Of a stretch of DNA of 64,000 bases, positions 26,546 through 36,045 are shown piece after piece. The position numbers and the translations under genes were made by a program. The stretch is from JBBRBB01 sp963830175 (GTDB taxonomy: Bacteria; Bacteroidota; Bacteroidia; Chitinophagales; Chitinophagaceae). Location of the stretch: NCBI GenBank assembly GCA_963830175.1, contig CAWHKV010000004.1:62001-126000 (forward strand), given 5' to 3'. The notes below the pieces were generated by a model, which searched no databases, was not told the origin of the DNA, and worked only from the letters and a program-made list of their open reading frames with translations. How positions within the stretch are numbered: position 1 is the first letter of the stretch; the number at the start of each line of letters is the position of its first letter.

Positions 26546-28036
26546 TTACATTTTAATGATTACAGTTCTCCATGAAGTGGTTTTACCTGCTACAGATACA
26601 AAGTATTGAGCAGCGGGTAAAGCAGAAAGGTCAACCTGCTTTTTATTTTCACCTTTATAAATAACGATAGAAGTTGAATACAATTGTTTTCCATGCATAT
26701 CCGTAATTGACAAGATACCTGGTTCTGTTTGCAGGGAATTAAATAGTATGTCGCCCTTAGAAGTTATAGGGTTTGGAATAACCTTTATTGAAAGATTATT
26801 GGGTGTGATTACGGTTGCCGCTTTTCTATTTGAGGGCTTATTGCTGCTGCAAATTATTTTGGATGTGCCGCCCGCAAACTTTGTTACGTTAATAGGTACA
26901 AAGTCGCCCGGCGATGCAGGAAAGGTGGTAGTTGTTTCGTAAACAGTAATGGTTTGCAATGTATCAGAAAAAGGAGGGAGGGTAGTAGCAAGATCGTTAC
27001 ATGTTTGTGCACCACTGTTGAATTTTGTATAGCTAAGGTCAAAGTTTAAATTGTCGTACAATGCACTGCCGGTTGTAATGTAGCCACCATCGTTTGTAAG
27101 AGATGAATGAAAGCCTATATAATTATCTGTTAGTTTATTCTTTATTGAGGAAAAGTGATTATGTGCAGACCGAACGGTATAAGGCATTTTCTTAGAGGAA
27201 AGTATTGATCCTTCTGAGTCTGTTTCAAAAGAAACGTAAAAACTGGAAGGTCCGAATGACAAGTGTGCATTAATTATAAAGCTGCCATTTTTTGTACGCA
27301 TGAGGGAAAGTGGCGCCATGGCATAATTGGTAGGAGCAAGTAAGGCTTTATAAGGTTTACCCCAGGCAAATGATCCGTCCGCATTTAATTTTAGCAGGTA
27401 AGTCGTATAAGTAGTATTAGCCATAAGGTGAATGGCGGCTAAAACATACACGCTGCCGTCACTGCCTTCTGCCATATCCAAAGCTTTATAATCAATAAAG
27501 TATTTGGATGAGAAAGCCTTCTTCCAAATCTTACTACCATCCTCATTTAATCTTGCCACAAATAATTGCTTTTGAAATTTAGCACCACCTTCATTTCCGG
27601 CAATGGCATAGCCACCACTTTTTCTTTGAAGAACGCAGCCAATTTTTATGGATGAGTCGGACGGGATTCTGCTCCACATAATTTTACCTGCATTGTTTAT
27701 TCTTACCAGAAGGTTATCAGCGCTTACCAATAAGCCAAAGTCTTTTGTTATAACCATGCCTGTTGGTGAATTTGTTGCAGAGGTACCAAAAGCAAGCGTT
27801 CCGGTTACCTGACCGGTGCCATTCAACCTGGTGATATATATATTTTGCTTTAAATTTCCGAACGAGTAAGTTTCTCCGAGAATCAGGTAGCCACCATCCG
27901 GAGTAGGTAGAGGTTTTATGCCATTTTCCAAATATCGCATTCCAAGAGAGCCATTGAAGGTTTGTCCATAGGTTTTATAGGCAAAGGCAAACTGATGAAG
28001 GAATAATAATAAAAGCAGCAAAGGATTTTTAAGCAT
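26546..28036 (-). CDS. T9SS type A sorting-domain surface protein
   Basis: A 496-residue secreted protein with a signal peptide (MLKNPLLLLLLFLHQFAFAY). The middle is a beta-propeller built of repeats such as TPDGGYLILGETYSFGN, LQRKSGGYAIAGNEGG and MAEGSDGSVYVLAAI. The last 80 residues are a type A T9SS sorting domain: IKVIPNPITSKGDILFNS, LSITDMHGKQLYSTSI, VDLSALPAAQYFVSVA and a final VIIKM. The product is therefore exported by the Por system and retained at or released from the cell surface. The glycosidase-like gene follows immediately. Cargo function is unknown. Confidence 0.9.
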   Translation of the reverse strand: MLKNPLLLLLLFLHQFAFAYKTYGQTFNGSLGMRYLENGIKPLPTPDGGYLILGETYSFGNLKQNIYITRLNGTGQVTGTLAFGTSATNSPTGMVITKDFGLLVSADNLLVRINNAGKIMWSRIPSDSSIKIGCVLQRKSGGYAIAGNEGGAKFQKQLFVARLNEDGSKIWKKAFSSKYFIDYKALDMAEGSDGSVYVLAAIHLMANTTYTTYLLKLNADGSFAWGKPYKALLAPTNYAMAPLSLMRTKNGSFIINAHLSFGPSSFYVSFETDSEGSILSSKKMPYTVRSAHNHFSSIKNKLTDNYIGFHSSLTNDGGYITTGSALYDNLNFDLSYTKFNSGAQTCNDLATTLPPFSDTLQTITVYETTTTFPASPGDFVPINVTKFAGGTSKIICSSNKPSNRKAATVITPNNLSIKVIPNPITSKGDILFNSLQTEPGILSITDMHGKQLYSTSIVIYKGENKKQVDLSALPAAQYFVSVAGKTTSWRTVIIKM

Positions 28037-28184
28037 GTTTTCTGGTTACGGAACATCTAAAATATAAGTTATCATCCGTAAATAAAAGCATCCCTATAGG
28101 TAGTTTATTATAAAAATTTCTCCTTGTGGTTCATAATGCATTTTTTTATTTTGCATTGCCCTAAAACATTTTAAACCTTAATTA

Positions 28185-28562
28185 ATGAAAACCGTTTTTA
28201 TCCTTATTGTGTCCCTGTTTTTTTTGGTAATAATTCCCTTTGTTATTCACCTTCAGGTGAATAATCTTAAGGAACAAGGTGCGCAATTTACCCAGCATTT
28301 TTATCTTGAAAAGGAATATAGAGACCAGTCACACTTATTCAGCGTACTTGGAAATGTGTTGTCGACCAATGTAAACATGGTGTTTTTATGGTGTTGTGAT
28401 TGTATTCTTTTTTACGCAAAAGCTACCGGCTTAACCTATGAAGAATTAAATGTTTACTTGTTTATTATTTGGCAGCCTTATCTAATTTTACTCTTTATGT
28501 ATTTGTTTTTCAACGAATGGCATAAGTTTAATAAATATAAAAAGCAGGTTAGGATAAACTAA
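28185..28562 (+). CDS. Small membrane protein, unknown function
   Basis: A 125-residue protein with an N-terminal helix (VFILIVSLFFLVIIPFVIHL) and a C-terminal hydrophobic region of one or two helices (MVFLWCCDCILFYAKA; YLILLFMYLFFNEW), separated by a hydrophilic stretch. I recognise no family. Its stop codon overlaps that of the convergent PAS kinase by three bases, so the two transcripts overlap tail to tail. Length, ATG start and spacing support a real gene. Confidence 0.65.
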   Translation: MKTVFILIVSLFFLVIIPFVIHLQVNNLKEQGAQFTQHFYLEKEYRDQSHLFSVLGNVLSTNVNMVFLWCCDCILFYAKATGLTYEELNVYLFIIWQPYLILLFMYLFFNEWHKFNKYKKQVRIN

Positions 28563-29761
28563 ATATTTCCTACTGATACGTTTGATTTTTGAATTGGGAG
28601 AAATACCTCGAAGGTGGCACCAGGTAAATTGTTTTTCTTTAACCTGATAAAGCCCATATGATTATTGGCAATTTTCTTACTGATAGATAAACCTAACCCA
28701 AGCCGGTTGGTTATTTCAAGTTTTTTTAGCGCCTCAAAAATATAATCAGCGTAAGAATAATCTATTCCTTTACCGTTATCTGAAATGGTTACCCGCACAT
28801 AATCATTATACTTATATTTATTACTCATAGACCTAAAAAGATTTTCCTGCAAATGAGCAAAAGAAATTTCTATGCGAAGGTCTTTTTGGTTGGGATTATG
28901 CGTAAAGCAGTTGGTAATGATGTTTCTAAACATTAAAACCAACTGGTGATTATTTCCCTTAATTTCTAAAGCCTCTGACGGTAAAATTTGGATTAATTGA
29001 GCCTGTTCCTCTGGAAACCCATTTTTTACTTGTTGAAAAAGGGTTTGCATATTTATGTCTGTATAATTTTCAATGCTTTGACTTATATCTATATAATTTT
29101 GCAACCCTTCAATTAATTCTTTTAGCTGCTCGGAGAATGTTCCTATTTTATATATAATTTGATCTTTAGATAACCGTGCCGGTATATTGTCACTCAGCAT
29201 GTTAGTATAAAACATTATTTTCCTAAGCGGCTCACGCAATTCGTGGGTAAAAATATTATTTAGGCTTAAAAATTCCTGGTTCTTATTTTTCAGGTCAGAT
29301 AAAGCCGCATCTAGCTGCTGGTATTTTTTATCTAATTCTTCTTTGGCTTGTGTTAGTTCCTGGTTTTCTTGTACAGCTTTTTCTGCTGCTTTTTTAGCAT
29401 TAATAATTTCAGCTTCATACTTTCTTCGCTGTTGTACCGAAATTGCCACCACATGGTTGGAATATATAGCATCTTTAAATTTTCTGCTTGCATTAATCAG
29501 GTAGGGAATTTGGTTTTTATCGCGGGTATTAAAGGTGATGAAAATTTCGTTAAGCTGGTTGTCCATGCTTAGCAGCGGAAAGAAATGGGTATGGTAAAAT
29601 ATGCGGCTGGAAATGGATAGAATACTTTCCAGTTTTTTATTTATTAGTTCTTCACGCGAATAACCTAACCGAGACGCCAGGGTTTCATTAATATTTAAAA
29701 TAACACCTTCGTCATTAAAAATAAAAAAACCGCAGGGAGCATTATTCAGTAGCTCATCCAT
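28559..29761 (-). CDS. PAS-domain sensor histidine kinase paired with an RsbQ-like hydrolase
   Basis: A 400-residue soluble kinase. Residues 1-112 are a PAS domain (CGFFIFNDEGVILNINETLA, then the RIFYHTHFFPLL segment found in PAS domains that accompany RsbQ). Residues 113-165 form a charged coiled coil. The dimerisation region has the H-box LNNIFTHELREPLRKI (H173). The ATPase domain has SDNGKGIDYSYADYIFEA and GLGLSISKKIANNH. There is no membrane segment. The start codon lies inside the end of the upstream hydrolase gene (8-bp overlap), implying coupled translation. No response regulator is nearby. It likely replaces RsbP as the output of the hydrolase sensor. Confidence 0.9.
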   Translation of the reverse strand: MDELLNNAPCGFFIFNDEGVILNINETLASRLGYSREELINKKLESILSISSRIFYHTHFFPLLSMDNQLNEIFITFNTRDKNQIPYLINASRKFKDAIYSNHVVAISVQQRRKYEAEIINAKKAAEKAVQENQELTQAKEELDKKYQQLDAALSDLKNKNQEFLSLNNIFTHELREPLRKIMFYTNMLSDNIPARLSKDQIIYKIGTFSEQLKELIEGLQNYIDISQSIENYTDINMQTLFQQVKNGFPEEQAQLIQILPSEALEIKGNNHQLVLMFRNIITNCFTHNPNQKDLRIEISFAHLQENLFRSMSNKYKYNDYVRVTISDNGKGIDYSYADYIFEALKKLEITNRLGLGLSISKKIANNHMGFIRLKKNNLPGATFEVFLPIQKSNVSVGNI

Positions 29762-30566
29762 TAGCCAGGTAATTTTTCATAACCTCTATGGTTTCTGCTG
29801 GTGCGCTTAAATGAGGACAATGGCCGGTTGCTTTTAGTAAAACAAGCGTAGAATGATTTAAACGCTCATGCAGGTATTCACCCACCTCAGCGGGAGCTAT
29901 AATATCCTCAGAACATTGCATGATTAAACTTGGAAGTGAAAATTTAGAAAGATCGTCCCTGTTATCGGAATAGAAGGTTACTTCTGCAAACTTTCTTGCT
30001 ATAACCGGGTCGGTAGAACAGAAGCTTTCATTAAGTTCAGCCGCTAATTCAGGCCGGTCAAGGTTTTTCATAATTACAGGAGCGAGGAAATTACTCCACC
30101 CAATATAATTTTGTTCCATTGTGGTAATCAACTCATCGATCTCTTCTTTTTGAAAACCACCTTTGTATTCATTATTATTTATATAACAGGGTGAAGGACC
30201 TATAAACACCATGCGGTCAAAAAACTCGGGTTGTTTAATGCCTGCAATTAATCCTATCATTGAACTAACAGAATGACCTACGAAAATTACCTGGGACAGT
30301 TCCAATGCATCACATATATCAAGAATATCCTGGGCATACCCATTTAAATCGCTGTAACGCTCCGGGTTATATGCTTTAATATCTGAATGACCAGATCCAA
30401 CGTAATCGAAGAGCACAATTTTGTAATTATCTTCAAAGGCAGGAGTAATAAATCTCCACATGTTTTGGTCACAGCCAAAACCATGGGCAAGTAACATAGG
30501 TTGTGAACCTTTACCGAACACCTTTACATTGTTGCGTTTAATAATTGTAGCGGTTTCCTGCCCCAT
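29754..30566 (-). CDS. rsbQ: RsbQ-like alpha/beta hydrolase
   Basis: A 270-residue cytoplasmic alpha/beta hydrolase close in length and layout to B. subtilis RsbQ and to plant D14/KAI2 receptors. The triad is intact: S99 in FVGHSVSS, D221 in QCSEDIIAP and H249 in KATGHCPH, against S96/D219/H247 in RsbQ. The N-terminal oxyanion region reads LLAHGFGCDQNMWRFI, a hallmark of the family. RsbQ is needed to activate the PAS-phosphatase RsbP. Here the partner is a PAS histidine kinase whose gene overlaps by 8 bp. I infer that it hydrolyses or binds a small hydrophobic ligand and signals to that kinase. Confidence 0.9.
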   Translation of the reverse strand: MGQETATIIKRNNVKVFGKGSQPMLLAHGFGCDQNMWRFITPAFEDNYKIVLFDYVGSGHSDIKAYNPERYSDLNGYAQDILDICDALELSQVIFVGHSVSSMIGLIAGIKQPEFFDRMVFIGPSPCYINNNEYKGGFQKEEIDELITTMEQNYIGWSNFLAPVIMKNLDRPELAAELNESFCSTDPVIARKFAEVTFYSDNRDDLSKFSLPSLIMQCSEDIIAPAEVGEYLHERLNHSTLVLLKATGHCPHLSAPAETIEVMKNYLANG

Positions 30567-30664
30567 TCTATGTTACGTTTAATAGATTAAATTAAGCATT
30601 GATAAAGATAAATTCAAAATTTTTAGGGTTGGGATCTAAGATTTCAAAAAACAAATATCTGCAA

Positions 30665-32503
30665 TTATTTTCTTTTAAGTACCATGGCAGAAAAAGAAGG
30701 CAGTATAAAATTTCTACCACATAATTCCCTGCCTGTTAACAGATCGGTATATTTTCCTTTGTAATTAAAATGAAATTCTCCAGGTTTATTTTGAACATTA
30801 AACATTACTATAATCTCGCCTGAAGCATCTTTTCTTTTATATGCAAGGCGCTTGCCTTCCGTGAATAAAAATTCGAAACTGCCTGTTCTTAATACCTGAT
30901 TATCATTGCGTATCTTAATTAAATTTTTGTACAGATCAAATTGTTTCTGGTTAAAACCCACCTTCTCAAATGTGTCTTTACCAGGTTGAAAATTGTTTAC
31001 CCTTTCGTTTTCAAATATTGAATCTTTCCACCACAAGGGTTTGCGGTTGTCGGGATCAAAGGCTCCCGTCATGCCCATCTCTTCACCATTCCAAATGTCA
31101 GGTGCACCCATAGTTGTGAACAGGTGAACAAGGTAAAGCTTTAACCTGCTATATGTTTCATCATCAGGTATGCCTGTTTTATATAGGGGGTCGTCGTGGG
31201 GAGACGCCCTGTATTTATATTTATTCGTATTATAAAAATCGGTAAGCAGCCTGGGTGCATCGTGTGAGGATGAAACATTCATCATAGCATACCTGGTTTC
31301 AGCACGCAGCCGGTTCCATTGAAATTCAAGGCTGTCTTTTAATTGCCTTGCATCTATTTCATAATCAGTTTTTGCAAAAAAATACCGGGCAGGGCGATAC
31401 ACCTGGTAAAACATTACAGCATCAAAAACATCGCCGCTTGTATAGGGTGAAGGATCCATAAGCCTGTCGGGATATTCTATCCACCATATCTCCCCAACGA
31501 GGTAGGTGTCCCGCTTAATACTTCTTACATATTTCCGAAAGTCTCTCCAAAATACCATCCCAACCTGGTCTGCTACATCCAACCTAAAGCCATCAATTCC
31601 TTTTGTGGTATCGCCATTTGGCGCAAGCCATCTTTTGGTAACATCGAAAATGTGGTGTTTAATATCTTTCTCTAAATCTCCTTCGTAAGGAAAGCCTGAA
31701 ACCCGGGGTGTTGTTATGTTTACCTTTTTAATTTCCGGCAGGCTGTTAACATTTGCCCATCCACTATAGGTAAATTCATTTTGTGGTGTTGAGGCATCGT
31801 CGAAAGACTTTATTTCGAACCAATTTTTATAAGGTGATTTTTCCTGGTTCTTTAATACATCCTGCCACGCCCAAAATGTTGTGCCCACATGGTTCCAACT
31901 ATAATCCATAATAATTTTCATATTACGACGATGTGCTTCATTAATAAGTTGAAGAAACATTTTATCTGCCGTTGTCCATTGCCAGGTTGTAGGATCTTCA
32001 GGATTTTCTGATGCTATTAATTTAATATCGCCAGCGGGGTCTGGTCCAAAATTTACATCGATATGGTGATAATTTCTAGCATCATATTTATGCAGCGAAG
32101 GGGCATCGTTCACCGGGTTAATAAATAGTGCAGTTATACCCAGGCTTTGCAGATAATCCATTTTATCTAATACGCCCTGCAGGTCTCCGCCAAACCTGCG
32201 GTATTGCATGGATGCATTAAAGTTTAACCCGAGGGTTGATTGCCAGGGTTCTTTTTTGTACCAGTTTTGCGTCCACGGTGTAATTGACCAATCTTCGGGC
32301 ATAAGCATATTTACAGCAGGGGAATTGGCAGTAAAAGGAGTAGGATCATTGGTTTTATCGCCATTAAAAAATCTTTCAACAAATATTTGATACCACGTCA
32401 CATTTTTGCTCCATTCGGGAGGGTGGGAAATATCGTAGATTGATTGAGACCAACTATTCATAAATAAAAAAGCAAAAAATATTGTAGGGATGATCGGTCT
32501 CAT
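30665..32503 (-). CDS. Alpha-amylase family glycoside hydrolase (GH13)
   Basis: A 612-residue secreted GH13 enzyme with signal peptide (FFAFLFMNSWSQ). The four conserved regions are visible: region I DYSWNHVG, region II GFRLDVADQV (nucleophile Asp), region III GEIWW (acid/base Glu), region IV SSHDAPR in place of the usual NHD (Asp retained). The N-terminal WYQIFVERFFNGDKTNDP is typical of neopullulanase/cyclomaltodextrinase-like members. A C-terminal beta domain ends in FSAMVLKRK. It would cleave alpha-1,4-glucans such as starch, glycogen or maltodextrins in the periplasm. No SusCD pair is adjacent, so it is stand-alone. Confidence 0.93.
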   Translation of the reverse strand: MRPIIPTIFFAFLFMNSWSQSIYDISHPPEWSKNVTWYQIFVERFFNGDKTNDPTPFTANSPAVNMLMPEDWSITPWTQNWYKKEPWQSTLGLNFNASMQYRRFGGDLQGVLDKMDYLQSLGITALFINPVNDAPSLHKYDARNYHHIDVNFGPDPAGDIKLIASENPEDPTTWQWTTADKMFLQLINEAHRRNMKIIMDYSWNHVGTTFWAWQDVLKNQEKSPYKNWFEIKSFDDASTPQNEFTYSGWANVNSLPEIKKVNITTPRVSGFPYEGDLEKDIKHHIFDVTKRWLAPNGDTTKGIDGFRLDVADQVGMVFWRDFRKYVRSIKRDTYLVGEIWWIEYPDRLMDPSPYTSGDVFDAVMFYQVYRPARYFFAKTDYEIDARQLKDSLEFQWNRLRAETRYAMMNVSSSHDAPRLLTDFYNTNKYKYRASPHDDPLYKTGIPDDETYSRLKLYLVHLFTTMGAPDIWNGEEMGMTGAFDPDNRKPLWWKDSIFENERVNNFQPGKDTFEKVGFNQKQFDLYKNLIKIRNDNQVLRTGSFEFLFTEGKRLAYKRKDASGEIIVMFNVQNKPGEFHFNYKGKYTDLLTGRELCGRNFILPSFSAMVLKRK

Positions 32504-32620
32504 AAATAATTGAATGGTTGCAATTAATTAGTGCATGTTTTTAATAAGGTAAAAATAATCATCTGAAGATTATTCCTGCGCAGAATGGCCGCTGTATCAT
32601 TTGGTTACACTTCTACCGGT

Positions 32621-33142
32621 TTAGGATAAGCCATCAACATTTTGCAGGGTAGAGTGCCCCTCCACCTTTACTTTCGATATAACAGAAAGATCGCCGGTAT
32701 TTTCAAGAACCATTACATCTATTTGCTGCAGGTCTGATATACCATTTTGCCTGGCAGCAATATATATTTCTTCTATGGTTATCCTTTTTCTTTTTATTAC
32801 ATCTTTAAGCAGGTTGCCGTTATAAATTACCAACGTTGGTTGATGTGTAACCAGGTTTTTTATTGAATTAAACCTTACAGAAAGCCAGGTAACCAGGTAT
32901 TGCATTGCAATTAGTAAAAAGAAAACCAATGAACCATCAATAAGGGTTACACTCTTATTTAATGCAACTGTTGCAAGGCACGAACCTAAAGCAATAGTTA
33001 CAACAAAATCGTATGCATTCATTTTGGCCAGCGTTCTTTTGCCTGAAGAACGAAGCATAAAAATTAGAATAATATAGGCTAGAATAGTAATGATCGAAGC
33101 CCTTATAAGGCTCTCCCAGCTATCAAAAAAGATATTTTTCAT
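32621..33142 (-). CDS. DUF421 (YetF-like) membrane protein
   Basis: A 173-residue protein with three membrane helices in the first 90 residues (IRASIITILAYIILIFML; AYDFVVTIALGSCLATVAL; DGSLVFFLLIAMQYLVTWL) and a soluble C-terminal domain (PTLVIYNGNLLKDVIKRKRI, EEIYIAARQNGISDLQQIDV, VLENTGDLSVI). This is the YetF/DUF421 architecture at normal length. Related proteins are involved in membrane stress in Bacillus; no reaction is known. It is monocistronic and divergent from the DUF2147 gene. Confidence 0.92.
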   Translation of the reverse strand: MKNIFFDSWESLIRASIITILAYIILIFMLRSSGKRTLAKMNAYDFVVTIALGSCLATVALNKSVTLIDGSLVFFLLIAMQYLVTWLSVRFNSIKNLVTHQPTLVIYNGNLLKDVIKRKRITIEEIYIAARQNGISDLQQIDVMVLENTGDLSVISKVKVEGHSTLQNVDGLS

Positions 33143-33269
33143 GTTGCACTTTTATGAGTTTATTATTACAATGATCATTTCAATAAAAAGAATATACCAT
33201 AAGTATGGTGTTTAAACAATAATCATTTCTTTTTCATGTTATTATAATTCGAAAAACCATCCAATATTC

Positions 33270-33710
33270 ATGAATAAATCAATTGTTTTTGCTTTTCTTT
33301 TTTTAATAAGTGTGGATATAGCTGCACAAAATTCAGGTAATCAGATTGTTGGTATTTGGAAAACCGGCGGAAATGAACCCGCCAAAATAGAGATATACAA
33401 ATCGGGAAACAAATATTTCGGGAAGTTAGTTCGGCTAACCAATCCATTAGATAACGGCAGGCCTAAATTGGATAAAAATAATCCTGATAAAATAAAACAA
33501 CAACAACCTATTATTGGTTTGGTAATGCTTAAAGATTTTGAATTTGACGGGAAGGATGAATGGAAAAATGGTTCCATATATGACCCCGGTGGCGGCAAAA
33601 CCTATAAATCTTACATGAGCCTTAAAGACAATAATACTTTAAAAGTGCGAGGGTACATAGGCGTATCTTTAATAGGCAAAACCGATGTGTGGACCCGTTC
33701 TTCTCTTTAG
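33270..33710 (+). CDS. DUF2147 domain secreted protein
   Basis: A 146-residue secreted protein (signal ending near DIAAQ, residue 19) with the DUF2147 fold: VGIWKTGGNEPAKIEIYKSG at the start, KYFGKLVRLTNPL, LVMLKDFEFDGKDEWKNGSIYDPGGG split over two strands, and KVRGYIGVSLIGKTDVWTR at the end. This is a lipocalin-like beta barrel exported to the periplasm. The ligand is unknown. It converges on the M28 peptidase with 3 bp between stops. Confidence 0.92.
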   Translation: MNKSIVFAFLFLISVDIAAQNSGNQIVGIWKTGGNEPAKIEIYKSGNKYFGKLVRLTNPLDNGRPKLDKNNPDKIKQQQPIIGLVMLKDFEFDGKDEWKNGSIYDPGGGKTYKSYMSLKDNNTLKVRGYIGVSLIGKTDVWTRSSL

Positions 33711-33713
33711 TTA

Positions 33714-35366
33714 TTATTGGGCTTTTGTTTCAGGGGTGCCGAACTTGTTACCAAAGAAATCATTCTTATTCCAACGAGGTCTTGATGTGTCATTAGCTGT
33801 AAAATAACCGATCAGAAAATTGTTTTTTACATGAGTTGCCGCAGCTGAAAAAATAAAGGGTTGCGACATATCATCTTTTGGAGTGTGATACGTGATACTT
33901 CGCCATCCTACATCAGTTTTTGGGCGGTCAACCGTATCCTCCGGATTCGTTAAAAAGCCACTCTTTATAAAAAGGGATGGAATACCTTTTTTAATAAAGC
34001 TGAAATGGTCGCTCCTGATGAATATCACCTGTTTCGGAAAGGGATCCGGACTAATTTTTAAGGCAAGAATTTTTATTGATTCATTTACCTGATTGTTTAA
34101 GCTGCTATGCTGTGCGCCATAAGGCACAATGTCTAATACAGGATGAAAAAAGAAAGGCATATCTAATGCAAGGTTAGCGACAATTGCACCGGATACAGTA
34201 GGATTATTAATGAAATAGTCTGAACCCAGTAAACCAAACTCCTCGGCAGTAACCACGGTAAATAATATAGATCGCTTTGGTTTTACAGGCAGTGCTTTGA
34301 ATGTACGTGCAATTTCTAACAAGATGGCAACGCCAGATGTGTTGTCGTGGGCTCCATTGTAAATTGAATCGCCATTCACAGCAACGCCTATTCCAAAATG
34401 ATCGATGTGTGCAGCATAGCTAACATATTCGTTTTTAAGAGATGAATCACTTCCTGGAATTATGCCCACCAGGTTAGAGCTTTGAATTACCTGCCTGTTT
34501 GTATATACCGTGCATGATGCAGTAATAGGTAAATAGAAAGATTGTGATTTTCCTTTATGCAAATTATTCAGAATTTCTTCGGGGTCTCTTTTCACCAGAT
34601 CAAAAATTCTTTTTGTTTCCGCAACGTTTAAAGTTGCATTTACTTTTATTTGTTCGTAAGCATCGTGTGGCTTGCTGTTTTTGTCGAGCCATTTGTAACC
34701 ACCCTGTGCTGTTCTCCGAATCATGGCATCCCATTCTTCGGTTGATTGTCCATCAGTTGAAAGAAAAACAACCCCTACCGCACCATGGTCTATTGCAGCT
34801 TGTAATTTTGTTGCTTCCGAACTAAAATACGCCCGCTCATTATTTTGAAATATTTCAGGCGCATCATAGATCATGGCAATAATTTTTCCTCGGGCATCTA
34901 TCTCCTTATAATCATCATAACCCAGCTCCGGAGCTGAAACGCCAAACCCTGCGAAAATAACAGGTGCACTTACCATGCTTGTATCACTTGAAAAATATGG
35001 ATCGAAAATGTAATGGGTACCGTATACGAAGTACAACGTTTGTCCATTCATATTCATTGATAAACTGCTTTGTTGCTTGTTTACAGTTCCATGTAATAGA
35101 GGTACTTGTTGTATATAAGAATTGTTTTCTCCCGCGGGTTGCAGACCAATAGATATAAACTCTGATTCAACATATTTTGAGGCAATATCAAAGCCCCTTG
35201 TACCGGGTTGCCGCCCTTCTAACAAATCATCTGCGAGAAAGGTCATATTTGCCTGAATGCGATTTGGATTAACCTGTTCTAAAGCACTTGTAAGAGATGA
35301 GTTATTTTGGGCAGAAATTTCACCTGTAAAAAATAGAAAAATAATTAGCCAAACTGGTACGCGCAT
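33714..35366 (-). CDS. M28 family zinc peptidase with PA domain
   Basis: A 550-residue secreted aminopeptidase starting at ATG 35366 (a TTG two codons earlier is less likely). After a signal peptide (IIFLFFTGEISAQ) comes MTFLADDLLEGRQPGTRGFD, usual at the start of M28 peptidases. A protease-associated insert covers about residues 130-290 (APVIFAGFGVSAPELGYDDY). The zinc ligands fit AHIDHFGIG, GAHDNTSGVAILLEIA and TAEEFGLLGSDYF (catalytic Glu plus ligand Glu), a later LDMPFFFHP and IRSDHFSFIKKGIPS. It probably trims peptides in the periplasm. Confidence 0.93.
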   Translation of the reverse strand: MRVPVWLIIFLFFTGEISAQNNSSLTSALEQVNPNRIQANMTFLADDLLEGRQPGTRGFDIASKYVESEFISIGLQPAGENNSYIQQVPLLHGTVNKQQSSLSMNMNGQTLYFVYGTHYIFDPYFSSDTSMVSAPVIFAGFGVSAPELGYDDYKEIDARGKIIAMIYDAPEIFQNNERAYFSSEATKLQAAIDHGAVGVVFLSTDGQSTEEWDAMIRRTAQGGYKWLDKNSKPHDAYEQIKVNATLNVAETKRIFDLVKRDPEEILNNLHKGKSQSFYLPITASCTVYTNRQVIQSSNLVGIIPGSDSSLKNEYVSYAAHIDHFGIGVAVNGDSIYNGAHDNTSGVAILLEIARTFKALPVKPKRSILFTVVTAEEFGLLGSDYFINNPTVSGAIVANLALDMPFFFHPVLDIVPYGAQHSSLNNQVNESIKILALKISPDPFPKQVIFIRSDHFSFIKKGIPSLFIKSGFLTNPEDTVDRPKTDVGWRSITYHTPKDDMSQPFIFSAAATHVKNNFLIGYFTANDTSRPRWNKNDFFGNKFGTPETKAQ

Positions 35367-35635
35367 AAACAATTTTTAAGGTGAATGTACTGTTTATGCA
35401 ACATTAAAACCTGGGGTAAATATTTTTTTCTGATTGAAACCAGCTGCAATCATTCCACTCTTCCTCCTAGAAAATATGAAATTCGTCAGGTGATAATTTC
35501 TCCATGTTTGTTTTTCATTTATTATAACCCTGAAAAATAAAATGGTTGAATACAATGAGAAAGATCGTGTTGCAAATGTGTAACCATTAATGATTTCCCT
35601 GCATAATTCTCTTTAATAACAAAACATGCTGCAAA

Positions 35636-36007
35636 TTATATTACAATGTCTTCCATAAAAGTAATATTGTTTTTGTTGAGGTCGTAAAATGCAAACTCGT
35701 TTGTTTTCCATGGGGTGTTTACCTGTAGAATATCCTGCGTTACGGTTCCACGCAAAATAAATTCTTCAAATACAGGATAAATGCTTTTGACCACGATACG
35801 AATAACCGATCCTCCTAAAATCGGATCGTCTTGTGTGCCTGCGTGCCATTGCAGGTGCAGGTACAAATTTTCCCTGTGCAATAATGCATACGTGGAATCA
35901 AAGAAATTTGTTTCAAAACCTGCTTTGTCATTATACCAGTCAATATCTCTTTTAATATCGGAAGATGGCAAAACGGGGATAATGGCGATAAGGGATGGGT
36001 GCTGCAT
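35636..36007 (-). CDS. VOC/glyoxalase superfamily protein
   Basis: A 123-residue single vicinal-oxygen-chelate module: SLIAIIPVLPSSDIKRDIDWY at the start, then KAGFETNF and a C-terminal NEFAFYDLNKNNITFMED strand. The layout resembles bleomycin-resistance-type dimers. A signature LHLQWHAG carries possible metal or substrate residues. The real substrate is unknown. It heads away from a 270-bp spacer (35367-35635) that shows no gene, and follows DUF1801 on the same strand after 38 bp. Confidence 0.82.
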   Translation of the reverse strand: MQHPSLIAIIPVLPSSDIKRDIDWYNDKAGFETNFFDSTYALLHRENLYLHLQWHAGTQDDPILGGSVIRIVVKSIYPVFEEFILRGTVTQDILQVNTPWKTNEFAFYDLNKNNITFMEDIVI

Positions 36008-36045
36008 ACGTAAATATTTTGTTTTGTAGAAGGGATTTATTACCC

